Position numbers and translations under genes: made by a program. Positions 7,425 through 14,344 of a DNA stretch of 17,091 nucleotides are shown here, in pieces. A model generated the notes under the pieces. The model searched no databases. It worked only from the letters and a program-made list of their open reading frames with translations, and was not told the DNA's origin. The DNA is from Clostridiales bacterium (GTDB taxonomy: Bacteria > Bacillota > Clostridia > UBA1381). The DNA lies in the NCBI GenBank assembly GCA_003453455.1, contig DMLG01000017.1, positions 1 to 17,091 on the forward strand, read 5' to 3'. Within the stretch, counting starts at the first letter, position 1. Every line of letters starts with the position of its first letter.

Positions 7425-8318
7425 TTACACATGAAGATAGCGCCGCATAGAAATTCCGCTGCCCACAACGCCTATTATGCAACCGAAAACAACAAAAATC
7501 AGTGCTATAATCGGAGAAATCTGCCATATTCCGATAAGCTCTATTGTTCCGATGCTAAGTCCCGAAACATATTTTAACAGCGCAAAATAGCCCCAAAATA
7601 CTGCCAAAAATGCCAAAAGTGCGCCGAAAAATCCGATAATTGTACCTTCAAGCAGAAAAGGTCCCTTAATAAATCTGTCGGTAGCACCGATATATTTCAT
7701 TATGTTTATTTCTTTTCTGCGGTTAAAGACTGTAAGTCTGACAGTATTTGAAATAATCACTATTGCGATAACTAAAAGCACGAGCATAATCGCCATACTG
7801 AACCTTTTTACAATCTTTGAAATATTTAAAACCATATTCACAATGTCCTGTTTATTTACAACCTTTTCAACATCTGCAATTTTTTCAAGCTCTGTTACGG
7901 TTTCACCCGTATTTTCAATTTTGTCAAGGATTATTTTATAGGAATCGCTGAATGGATTATCATCTTCAAAGCCCGTCAAAAGCTCGGCATCTTCTCCGAA
8001 CATATCCTTTTTAGCATAGGAAAGCATTTCCTCCTTTGTGAAAAGAGACGCCTCCTTTACATTTTCAAGCTTTTTGATTTCTTCCCCTATTTGGGAAACA
8101 CGCTCCGCACTCGTTCCTGCGTTTATGTAAAGCTGAACCTCACATTGGTCCTCGATTTTATTGGTAAATGAATTTACATTCATTGAAATTATTGCAAAAA
8201 CACCCAAAATCACAAGACATGAGGCGATTGTAAACAAAGATGCAATACTCATCAGCCCATTACGCAAAACATTCTTTTTTGCCTCAGAAAAGGAATATCT
8301 AAGCTTGGACATTTTCAT
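7425..8318 (-). CDS. ftsX: Cell-division ABC transporter permease FtsX
   Basis: The membrane half of the FtsEX complex, which transmits ATP-driven shape changes to cell-wall hydrolases. From the ATG at 8318 it has 297 residues, the normal family length. Membrane segments lie at about 22-47, 173-195, 221-247 and 265-290. The large extracytoplasmic loop (about 48-172) is the part expected to bind the M23 coiled coil. The cytoplasmic turn after the second segment, NRRKEINIMKYIGAT (199-213), is a recognisable FtsX/MacB-type sequence. The start was chosen because GGAGGTGA lies directly upstream; an in-frame start at 8360 would add 14 residues and overlap ftsE by 62 bp. The chosen start overlaps ftsE by 20 bp, so the two are likely translationally coupled. 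Confidence 0.95.
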   Translation of the reverse strand: MKMSKLRYSFSEAKKNVLRNGLMSIASLFTIASCLVILGVFAIISMNVNSFTNKIEDQCEVQLYINAGTSAERVSQIGEEIKKLENVKEASLFTKEEMLSYAKKDMFGEDAELLTGFEDDNPFSDSYKIILDKIENTGETVTELEKIADVEKVVNKQDIVNMVLNISKIVKRFSMAIMLVLLVIAIVIISNTVRLTVFNRRKEINIMKYIGATDRFIKGPFLLEGTIIGFFGALLAFLAVFWGYFALLKYVSGLSIGTIELIGIWQISPIIALIFVVFGCIIGVVGSGISMRRYLHV

Positions 8319-8994
8319 GATACTCACCTCCAACTTCATCACGGACAATATTTCCGTCACTCACTTCAATTACCCGTTTTTTCATTAAATCCACTATTTC
8401 CTTTGCATGAGTTGCCATAATGATAGTCGTTCCCATACGGTTTATTTCTTCAAAAATTTCCATAATTTCCATTGCAGTTTTGGGGTTTAAGTTTCCTGTC
8501 GGCTCATCTGCAATTAGTATTAGCGGATGATTTACAAGCGCTCTTGCAAGCGCTACCCTTTGCTGTTCTCCGCCCGAAAGCTGCCTTGGCAGCATTTTTG
8601 CCTTATAATTAAGTCCCACTTCGCTTAAAACCTCAGGGACGCGCTTTCTTATTTCACGCTTTGATGCACCCACAATCCGCATCGCAAATTCGACATTTTC
8701 ATATACCGTTCTGTCCTCCAAAAGTCGGAAATCCTGAAAAACAACACCCATTTTACGGCGCAGATACGGGATTTCTTTGTCCGGAAGTTTTGTAATATCA
8801 ATTCCGTCTAAGTATATTTCACCCTCAGTTACATTTGTTTCACGCATAATGAGCTTGGTAATGGTCGTTTTTCCCGCTCCGCTCGAACCAACCAAAAAAA
8901 CAAATTCTCCGTTTTCTATTTTAAAATTTGCATTTTCAAGAGCTATAACGCCCGAATCCTCAAATTCCTTTTTTACATTAACAAATTCAATCAT
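8299..8994 (-). CDS. ftsE: Cell-division ATP-binding protein FtsE
   Basis: The ATPase half of FtsEX, acting on the inner membrane face at the division site. It has 231 residues from the ATG at 8994. Visible motifs: Walker A GSSGAGKTT (36-44), Q-loop Q87 in VVFQDFR, signature LSGGEQQRV (139-147), Walker B LILIADEP (158-165) and the switch histidine in ATHAKE (H196). VVFQDFRLLEDRTVYENV is typical of FtsE and separates it from LolD/MacB relatives. AGGAG (9002-9006) lies 7 bp before the ATG; the in-frame GTG at 9012 lies upstream of that site and is disfavoured. It overlaps ftsX by 20 bp. A terminator hairpin stands between it and the upstream regulator gene, so it probably has its own promoter, but I could not identify one with confidence. 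Confidence 0.96.
   Translation of the reverse strand: MIEFVNVKKEFEDSGVIALENANFKIENGEFVFLVGSSGAGKTTITKLIMRETNVTEGEIYLDGIDITKLPDKEIPYLRRKMGVVFQDFRLLEDRTVYENVEFAMRIVGASKREIRKRVPEVLSEVGLNYKAKMLPRQLSGGEQQRVALARALVNHPLILIADEPTGNLNPKTAMEIMEIFEEINRMGTTIIMATHAKEIVDLMKKRVIEVSDGNIVRDEVGGEYHENVQA
8324..8331 (-). promoter_or_regulatory. Ribosome binding site that sets the ftsX start
   Basis: GGAGGTGA, an 8-base anti-SD match inside the end of ftsE, 5 bp from the ATG at 8318 (8 bp counted from GGAGG). It decides against the longer in-frame start at 8360. Confidence 0.85.
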
Positions 8995-9012
8995 AATTTT
9001 TCTCCTAAGCAC

Positions 9013-9041
9013 AGAAAATGCGGTCTCTAAAAAAACCGCAC
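9013..9041 (-). terminator. Intrinsic terminator after the CdaR/PucR-type gene
   Basis: On the minus strand TGCGGT pairs with ACCGCA (plus-strand arms 9035-9040 and 9019-9024). The stem can extend by T-G, T-A and T-G pairs to leave a TTTA loop. TTTT follows at 9015-9018. It starts 12 bp after the regulator's stop and ends close to the ftsE ribosome site, so it could also act as an attenuator in an ftsE leader. Confidence 0.7.
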
Positions 9042-9052
9042 AAAATTCCCTG

Positions 9053-10144
9053 TTAAATTTTCATCGGATTTGATGTTAAGTACTTATGTACCATCATAGC
9101 CACTTTAAAGACAATCGCCTGGTCAAATTTTCTCAGGTCAAGTCCTGTGAGCTTGTAAATTTTTTCCAGTCTGTAAACCAAAGTATTTCTATGAACAAAC
9201 AGCTGTCTTGATGTTTCCGATACATTTAAGTCATTTTCAAAAAATTTATTTATAGTAAGTATCGTTTCCGAATCCAAAAGTGACAAGTCGCCCTTTTTGA
9301 AAACCTCATGCAAAAACAGCTCGCACAGCTTTATCGGAAGCTGGTAAATAAGCCTGCCTATGCCCAGATTGTCATAATTTAATATCAACTTTTCCTCGTC
9401 GAATACCTTCCCCACTTCAAGAGCAATCTGAGCCTCTTTATATGCGCTATTGAGCTGATTTATGTTCTCACATACCGAGCTCACGCCAACAACAATCCCC
9501 ATAAGCGTTTCAGAATGCACATTATCCAAAATCTGATGTGCTATCGAATCAACTGTTTTAGCGCTTTTATCATGCTTCAACTCTTTTATCAACACTATAT
9601 TGCTTGAATCGATATTTATAACAAAGTCCTTCTCCTTATCGGGGAACATATTGCGTATAACTTCATATATCCCCGTTTCACCCTTTTTTACAACCTTTAT
9701 ATAAAATACCGCTCTTGGCACATCCACATCCACATGAAGCTCCAACGCTTTCTGGTGAAGATCAAATGCGAGAATATTATCAAATATGATATTCTGCATA
9801 AAAATTGTCTTGTCATATTTTTCATCGTAATATCTGCGCACATTATTAGCGGTAACACATATCGCATTACAACAATACTTTGAAACCTCGTCTGTACCCT
9901 CAACATAAACGACATATTCGGGATAAGGTCTGCCGTCAATTACTCTTGCGGTATATCCGTTTCTCACAAAAACTCTGTCAGAATCAAATTCCTGCACATT
10001 TTCTAAAATACTTTCCATTATGTCTTCCGCTATTTCAGCACCATTTGACGCAAGAATCAATCCGGTAGAATCCGCTATTCCGAATTTTTTCGGGAACACA
10101 TCGGACATCTGTGAAATTATACTCTGAAATGCCTTGCTAATCAT
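9053..10144 (-). CDS. CdaR/PucR-type transcriptional regulator
   Basis: A 363-residue DNA-binding regulator. The N-terminal part (about 1-130: IADSTGLILASN, RPYPEYVVYVEG) resembles the sugar-diacid-recognition sensor domain. The middle (about 140-285) resembles the degenerate GGDEF-like domain of CdaR proteins. The C-terminal about 60 residues form the PucR-type helix-turn-helix, with NVSETSRQLFVHRNTLVYRL followed by EKIYKLTGLDL. GGAGG lies 6 bp before the ATG at 10144. Its own extended -10 promoter lies upstream and a terminator follows, so it is probably monocistronic. In Escherichia coli CdaR responds to glycerate and controls diacid use. No such genes are nearby here, so the ligand is unknown. 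It is directly upstream of ftsEX on the same strand. Confidence 0.9.
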   Translation of the reverse strand: MISKAFQSIISQMSDVFPKKFGIADSTGLILASNGAEIAEDIMESILENVQEFDSDRVFVRNGYTARVIDGRPYPEYVVYVEGTDEVSKYCCNAICVTANNVRRYYDEKYDKTIFMQNIIFDNILAFDLHQKALELHVDVDVPRAVFYIKVVKKGETGIYEVIRNMFPDKEKDFVINIDSSNIVLIKELKHDKSAKTVDSIAHQILDNVHSETLMGIVVGVSSVCENINQLNSAYKEAQIALEVGKVFDEEKLILNYDNLGIGRLIYQLPIKLCELFLHEVFKKGDLSLLDSETILTINKFFENDLNVSETSRQLFVHRNTLVYRLEKIYKLTGLDLRKFDQAIVFKVAMMVHKYLTSNPMKI

Positions 10145-10178
10145 AATATTCCTCCGTAATTACAACATCTCTTTTGCA

Positions 10179-10207
10179 ATTATACCATATTATTTCAAAA
10201 AAGTATA
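10179..10207 (-). promoter_or_regulatory. Extended -10 promoter for the CdaR/PucR-type gene
   Basis: Perfect TATAAT (10179-10184) preceded by TGG, giving an extended -10. The -35 position at 17 bp reads TATACT, which is weak. The -10 is 34 bp before the start codon. An 8-bp palindrome GTAATTAC (10156-10163) lies between the -10 and the ribosome site and could be an operator. Confidence 0.65.
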
Positions 10208-10225
10208 GCTTTTTTTGTATATTTT

Positions 10226-10951
10226 TTAAATATTTTTTAATATGGATATTTCGTGAGCAGTTAAATATCTCCATCTGCCCAATGGAAGGTTTCCAAGCTC
10301 CACACCGTTTATGTTCACCCTTTTAAGCGCTGTGACTTTTGAGCCTACCGCCTCGAACATCCGCCTTACCTGTCTGTTTTTTCCCTCGTGAATTGTTATT
10401 TTAACTGCCGTTACTCCTTTTTGCGCCTCAACTATTTCTACTTTGGCAGGCGATGTGATAAATCCGTCCGAAAGCCTTACACCATTCCTCAGACGGTTTA
10501 TTCCTGACGGCGTAATTCCCCCGCCAAGCACCGCTATATATGTTTTTTCAGCATTATGCTTCGGATGCGTTATCCTGTACGCAAAATCCCCGTCATTTGT
10601 CATCAGTATAAGCCCCTCTGTGTCATAGTCAAGTCTTCCGACAGGGAAGAGACGCACCTTTATTTCATCGCCAAGAAGGTCGATAACCGTCGGTCTTTCA
10701 AACTGGTCTTTTACCGTTGAAACATAGCCCCTGGGTTTATTGAGCATAATATAATAGAGCTTTTTTGAAGGCTCTATTTCTCTTCCCGAAATCGTCACCT
10801 TATCCGCACCGACTTCCACCTTAACGCCCTGATGCGTAACTCTTTCCCCGTTTAAAAAAACCTTTCCGTCTTCTATAAGCTGTTCCGCTGCGCGCCTTGA
10901 AGCCTCGCCGCACATTGCTATATACTTTTGCAGTCTTACAATCTCACCCAT
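10226..10951 (-). CDS. rluB: Ribosomal RNA pseudouridine synthase, RsuA/RluB family
   Basis: Converts a uridine in rRNA to pseudouridine. In RluB the target is U2605 of 23S rRNA (E. coli numbering), and RluB is the form usual in Bacillota. It has 241 residues. An S4 RNA-binding domain (about 4-50: RLQKYIAMCGEASRRAAEQLI) is followed by the catalytic domain with NKPRGYVST (71-79) and GRLDYDTEGLILMTNDG (105-121), where D108 is the expected catalytic aspartate. HEGKNRQVRRMFEAVG is also conserved. RluB, RsuA and RluE cannot be told apart with certainty by eye. AAGGAG overlaps the stop codon of the upstream orphan gene (TAAGGAG), leaving a 9-bp gap; it is the last gene of a four-gene operon. Confidence 0.93.
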   Translation of the reverse strand: MGEIVRLQKYIAMCGEASRRAAEQLIEDGKVFLNGERVTHQGVKVEVGADKVTISGREIEPSKKLYYIMLNKPRGYVSTVKDQFERPTVIDLLGDEIKVRLFPVGRLDYDTEGLILMTNDGDFAYRITHPKHNAEKTYIAVLGGGITPSGINRLRNGVRLSDGFITSPAKVEIVEAQKGVTAVKITIHEGKNRQVRRMFEAVGSKVTALKRVNINGVELGNLPLGRWRYLTAHEISILKNI

Positions 10952-10960
10952 ATTATCTCC

Positions 10961-11959
10961 TTAATTTTCTCTGTCCAACATATCCAAAAATGTTTTTTCA
11001 TTTATTTTACATCCTGCTTTTTTAAGTGCCGCTATTCTGTCTTTATCATCATTTGTAAGTGCGCAGCAATTACATATTAAAATATTTTCAAATTCTTCTA
11101 ACTGCCCCTTTTTCATATTAGAAAAAGTGACCTCATCTACCGCCTTGTAATCAATCTTACACTTTTTCAGCGAATTTTTATAATACTCCTCATCAGCCAG
11201 CGTCAAAACAAGTGCCGACTCCTGCCTTGAATACTTTGCGCCGTATGCGTAATTAAGCATAACGGCACGAAACGGAAGGACAAGAAGGTTAGGCTTTTTC
11301 ATCTCCCTTCCGCATATGAGGCTTATACCCTTGTCCGATTCATAAATCACCGGAATCCCCGTCTTCTGAAACCAAAACGGATTCAATTGCTTTTTTATAA
11401 GTTCAATTCCCTTATCCGCACGGCCAAAATCAAAACAAGCCTTTTTGCCTAATGCGGCAAAGTATTGCCACATCGGAATAATGTACTCCAAAAATAGTAC
11501 CTCTGCACTTGTTTTATAGTACCATACACGCAAATCCACATCTTCGGCATATTTATCGAAAATTGCAGGCATATCATATTTTATGTCCCTGCCGCAGAAA
11601 TCTTCATATAAAATCGAAAATGCCTCATTCCATAAAAGTCCTTTAAGGATTGGTACAGGTATAACAAATCCATCGATTATATCCAATCTGTCGCCCAGTC
11701 TTTTTACGGCATTTTTTGCCGATTTAATCGTTACGGCATACAAATCTCCCTTTTTTACACCGGTAGAGTCAAGGTAAAAACAGCTTTCCCTGCTTAAATC
11801 GCTTATATGAAGGAATGTCATAAGCTTTTTCTTTTTTGCAGTTTCCAAATTCCCCTTGCTTAGAAGGTTTTCTGTGAAAATCACTCCTCCAAAGCCATTT
11901 TCTCTTATTCTGTTAAAATCCTTGTCATTTTTGTTTATTATTTTCAGACTGTATTTCAT
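10961..11959 (-). CDS. Unrecognised 332-residue protein, possible distant glycoside-hydrolase-like barrel
   Basis: I do not recognise this protein with confidence. The start at 11959 was chosen because GGAG lies 7 bp upstream and its ATG overlaps the stop of the flavoprotein gene as ATGA. A start at 12019 would add 20 residues inside the upstream gene. There is no signal peptide or membrane segment, so it is probably cytoplasmic. A central block (about 109-178: LWNEAFSILYEDFCGRDI, YDMPAIFDKY, YKTSAEVLFLEYIIPMW, ACFDFG) faintly recalls GH106-like alpha-L-rhamnosidase relatives, in which YE.F and YD.PALF stretches precede a catalytic region. A typical GH106 enzyme is far longer, and no catalytic pair can be assigned. 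The C-terminal 90 residues (ESALVLTLADEEYYKNSL, ILICNCCALTNDD) look like a separate alpha/beta domain. Being tightly coupled to its neighbours, it is probably a real gene. Confidence 0.75.
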   Translation of the reverse strand: MKYSLKIINKNDKDFNRIRENGFGGVIFTENLLSKGNLETAKKKKLMTFLHISDLSRESCFYLDSTGVKKGDLYAVTIKSAKNAVKRLGDRLDIIDGFVIPVPILKGLLWNEAFSILYEDFCGRDIKYDMPAIFDKYAEDVDLRVWYYKTSAEVLFLEYIIPMWQYFAALGKKACFDFGRADKGIELIKKQLNPFWFQKTGIPVIYESDKGISLICGREMKKPNLLVLPFRAVMLNYAYGAKYSRQESALVLTLADEEYYKNSLKKCKIDYKAVDEVTFSNMKKGQLEEFENILICNCCALTNDDKDRIAALKKAGCKINEKTFLDMLDREN

Positions 11960-13131
11960 ATTAAATCTCCGTGGCCGGCAGCAGCTCTGCCTGCCACAAA
12001 ACCGCTTGACCAAGCCCATTGCAAGTTAAATCCTCCGCAAGGCGCATCAATATCCAAAAGCTCACCTGTAATATAGCACCCTTTTACTAATTTTGATTGC
12101 ATCGTTTTAGAAGATACCTCGCAAAGCGCTATCCCGCCGCGTGTGGTTTGAGCATTTCCCCATGGCATTTTCCCTTTTACCGTAAAATTCCAGTTCTTTA
12201 TTTTTTTCGCTATTTCCCTTATCTCAAAATCCTTTAAATTTGCACTTTCCCGTGACAGCTTTCCTATTTCACACTCTTTTAACAGCATCTGTCCCAGCTG
12301 TTTATTTATTATTCCCACAAGATATGTTTCAAGTTTTTGGGGTTTTCTCTCTTTAAGATATTCAAACAGCTCATTTTCCGAATAATCGGGCATCAAATCA
12401 AGTGTTATTACATCACCGATTTTTGCATAGCGTGAAATATCCAAAACAGGTATTCCTGAAAGTCCGTATTCAGTAAACTGAACTTCGCCGATTTCCGAAA
12501 TACTATCTACCGTCACTTTTGCTTTTGCTCTCACACCTCTTATGCTTCTATCCGTCTTTAACTGGACTAACGCCGGAAAAATAGGAGTGACGCTATGCCC
12601 AAGCCCCTGTAAAATTCTATAACCGCTACCGTCCGAGCCCGTGTTAGGCGCCGCCTTTCCGCCAAATGCCGCTACAATTCTGTCTGCAAATATCCTATCA
12701 TTATTTTTGCCAAAAATCTCAAATCCACTTTCTGTCCTATTTATTTTGTCAACATCAAAATCACAGATGACTTTTATATTTCTTCGCCCAAGCTCTAAAA
12801 GCAAAACCTCCAAAACCGCTGCTGCCTGACCGCTTTGCGGATAGATGCGTCCACCGTCTTCTACTGTGGCAATAAGCCCTATTTCTTTAAAAAATTCAAT
12901 AGTTTTTAAAGGCGGGAAGGCGTTTAGTGCATCAGAAACAAAGGCGGAACTGTAATCCTCCGCCTTCCCGTTTATATTAGTGAAATTACATCTTCCGTTA
13001 CCTGTAATAAGCAGTTTTTTGCCTATACGGTGGTTTTTTTCAAGAATAGTCACCTGCGCGCCATACTCTGCCGCCGTTAGAGCTGCCATTATTCCTGATG
13101 CGCCGCCGCCTAAAACAGCCACTCTATTCAT
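11956..13131 (-). CDS. NAD(P)/FAD-dependent oxidoreductase, BaiN/HI0933 family
   Basis: A flavoprotein of 391 residues, the usual family length. The N-terminal Rossmann fold has GGGASG (8-13) and the acidic E31 at the end of strand two. The family signature GNGRCNFTN (44-52) follows. The C-terminal signature runs through GGIALCEV, GCYITGELLDIDAPCGGFN and LQWAWSSGFVAGRAA, completing the FAD site. Relatives are annotated as BaiN-like bile-acid reductases or aminoacetone oxidases. The physiological substrate of most members, including this one, is unknown, so bile-acid activity should not be assumed. The ATG at 13131 lies inside the end of the AI-2E-family gene (8-bp overlap) behind GAGGAAG. Its stop overlaps the next start as ATGA. 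Confidence 0.92.
   Translation of the reverse strand: MNRVAVLGGGASGIMAALTAAEYGAQVTILEKNHRIGKKLLITGNGRCNFTNINGKAEDYSSAFVSDALNAFPPLKTIEFFKEIGLIATVEDGGRIYPQSGQAAAVLEVLLLELGRRNIKVICDFDVDKINRTESGFEIFGKNNDRIFADRIVAAFGGKAAPNTGSDGSGYRILQGLGHSVTPIFPALVQLKTDRSIRGVRAKAKVTVDSISEIGEVQFTEYGLSGIPVLDISRYAKIGDVITLDLMPDYSENELFEYLKERKPQKLETYLVGIINKQLGQMLLKECEIGKLSRESANLKDFEIREIAKKIKNWNFTVKGKMPWGNAQTTRGGIALCEVSSKTMQSKLVKGCYITGELLDIDAPCGGFNLQWAWSSGFVAGRAAAGHGDLI
11967..11970 (-). promoter_or_regulatory. Ribosome binding site that sets the orphan gene start
   Basis: GGAG lies 7 bp before the ATG at 11959, within the 3' end of the flavoprotein gene. It supports the 332-residue reading over the 352-residue one. Confidence 0.65.
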
Positions 13132-14275
13132 CGTTTTCTTCCTCGTTAAGCCCGGATGCCTTTCTCGCCTCTGCCTGCACTATTACCTCAGACAGTATCA
13201 TTTTTATTACCATAAAAATCGGAACAGATATAACCATACCGCCCACTCCGAATAAGCCTCCGCCCAAAGTAACCGCAAATATTATCCATAAGGGCGAAAT
13301 ATCCAGCACTTCACCCATAATTTTAGGGCCAATGAAGTTTCCGTCAACCTGTTGGAGCAGGGCAAGTGCAATTCCCGCCCATACCGCTTTTAAAAGACCG
13401 CCTGTAATAAGCGTTATTAAAACAGATGAAGCTCCTGCAATAATCGCACCGAAATACGGAATAAGATTAAAAATACCAATTAAAGCACCCAAAATAATCG
13501 CATATTTTACTTTGAGTAAGGAAAGTATGATTGTCGCAAGTACGGTCATCATAGCCGCGTCTAAAAGCTGGCAGAATATGTATTTAGAAAAAATATCGTT
13601 TATTTTTGTAACATTTTCTATAAACTTTTCCGCTGTTTCTTCTTTAAAAATCACTCTGCAAAGCCTTTGCCCTGCCGCCACAATTCTTTCTTTTTCGACA
13701 AGCATATAAACAGATGCAATAACACCTATCATAAAGTTAGTAACACCCGAAGTTATTTTAACAACCCCTTGCGCATATTTTGAAAACTGCGTTATATCAA
13801 TACTGTTCAAAATATTGTTAAATGCGTTTGTTGCGGTAAGTTTATCCACCTCAAAGAGCGTTATATTGTGTTTATCCTGCCACTTAACCAAAGCAGAAAT
13901 TGCTTCATCAAAGTATCTTGGCACATTATAGTATAAGTCAACAACATTCTTGTAAAGTGCCGGTACTATTAAGCGTATAATGATTAGAAGCAGAAAAAGT
14001 GCAACAAAGTAAACAGAAATTATACTTATCGGTTTTGCGTTTTTGCTTATAAACTGCCGTTTACTGTTTTTAAGTCCTTTATCTATCCTTTTTATCGGCA
14101 TATTGAAAATATAAGCAATAACAAAGCCTATAACAAATGGTGTCAGCGCCGACCAAATCATTTTAAGCACATCCAAAATTTTATTGAAATTATCAAAAGT
14201 TTTATAAACTGCAATTACTATTATTGCAAATATAAGTGACATAACCCATTTGCTGTATTTTTCAAGTCTGCCCAT
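13124..14275 (-). CDS. AI-2E-family (TqsA/PerM-like) membrane protein
   Basis: A 383-residue integral membrane protein with the AI-2E layout: two N-terminal membrane segments (about 8-28 and 40-60), a third near 85-108, a long amphipathic soluble stretch (about 110-165), then four to five more segments ending in the family signature region. Landmarks are GALIGIFNLIPYFGAIIA (about 279-296), LQQVDGNFIGPKIMGEVLDISPLWI, and GGGLFGVGGMVISVPI near the end. Despite the name, most members are not shown to move autoinducer-2; some act as sodium/lithium-proton antiporters. The substrate is not readable here. AAGGAG lies 8 bp before the ATG. It is the first gene of a four-gene leftward operon, and the terminator of the SLH gene lies just upstream. 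No clear promoter was seen, so one may sit in the tail of the SLH gene. Confidence 0.92.
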   Translation of the reverse strand: MGRLEKYSKWVMSLIFAIIVIAVYKTFDNFNKILDVLKMIWSALTPFVIGFVIAYIFNMPIKRIDKGLKNSKRQFISKNAKPISIISVYFVALFLLLIIIRLIVPALYKNVVDLYYNVPRYFDEAISALVKWQDKHNITLFEVDKLTATNAFNNILNSIDITQFSKYAQGVVKITSGVTNFMIGVIASVYMLVEKERIVAAGQRLCRVIFKEETAEKFIENVTKINDIFSKYIFCQLLDAAMMTVLATIILSLLKVKYAIILGALIGIFNLIPYFGAIIAGASSVLITLITGGLLKAVWAGIALALLQQVDGNFIGPKIMGEVLDISPLWIIFAVTLGGGLFGVGGMVISVPIFMVIKMILSEVIVQAEARKASGLNEEENDE

Positions 14276-14291
14276 ATCTTTTACTCCTTAT

Positions 14292-14331
14292 AAAACAAAA
14301 GTTGCCCTGCCGTATTTCGCGGCAAAGCAAC
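14292..14331 (-). terminator. Strong intrinsic terminator of the SLH protein gene
   Basis: On the minus strand a 12-bp stem (plus-strand arms 14320-14331 and 14301-14312) closes a 7-base loop. Two of its pairs are G-U wobbles. TTTTGTTTT follows. It begins 13 bp after the SLH gene stop. A T6 run also flanks the other side (14335-14340), but read rightward the two wobbles become C-A mismatches, so it should work best leftward. Confidence 0.88.
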
Positions 14332-14344
14332 TGATTTTTTGAAA

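Noticed and set aside
8319..8360. Longer N-terminus for FtsX (extra 14 residues)
   Set aside because: The strong GGAGGTGA site lies within this extension, just before the ATG at 8318, and the extension would sit inside ftsE.
10197..10215. A6G/CT6 hairpin between rluB and the CdaR/PucR-type gene
   Set aside because: The stem is almost entirely A-T, with one G-C pair, and there is no separate U-tract. It overlaps the -35 zone of the regulator's promoter. Too weak to call a terminator.
10220..10240. 10-bp direct repeat TATTTTTTAA at 11-bp spacing
   Set aside because: It spans the last codons and stop of rluB and is explained by Lys/Asn/Ile codons plus AT-rich sequence. No third copy was seen.
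11960..12019. Longer N-terminus for the orphan protein (extra 20 residues)
   Set aside because: The extension is Cys/Arg-rich and overlaps a conserved part of the flavoprotein. GGAG and the ATGA junction point to 11959.
13098..13709. 203-codon open frame on the plus strand
   Set aside because: Antisense to the AI-2E-family gene and the start of the flavoprotein gene. Its composition is that of a reversed membrane-protein gene, and no ribosome site was seen.
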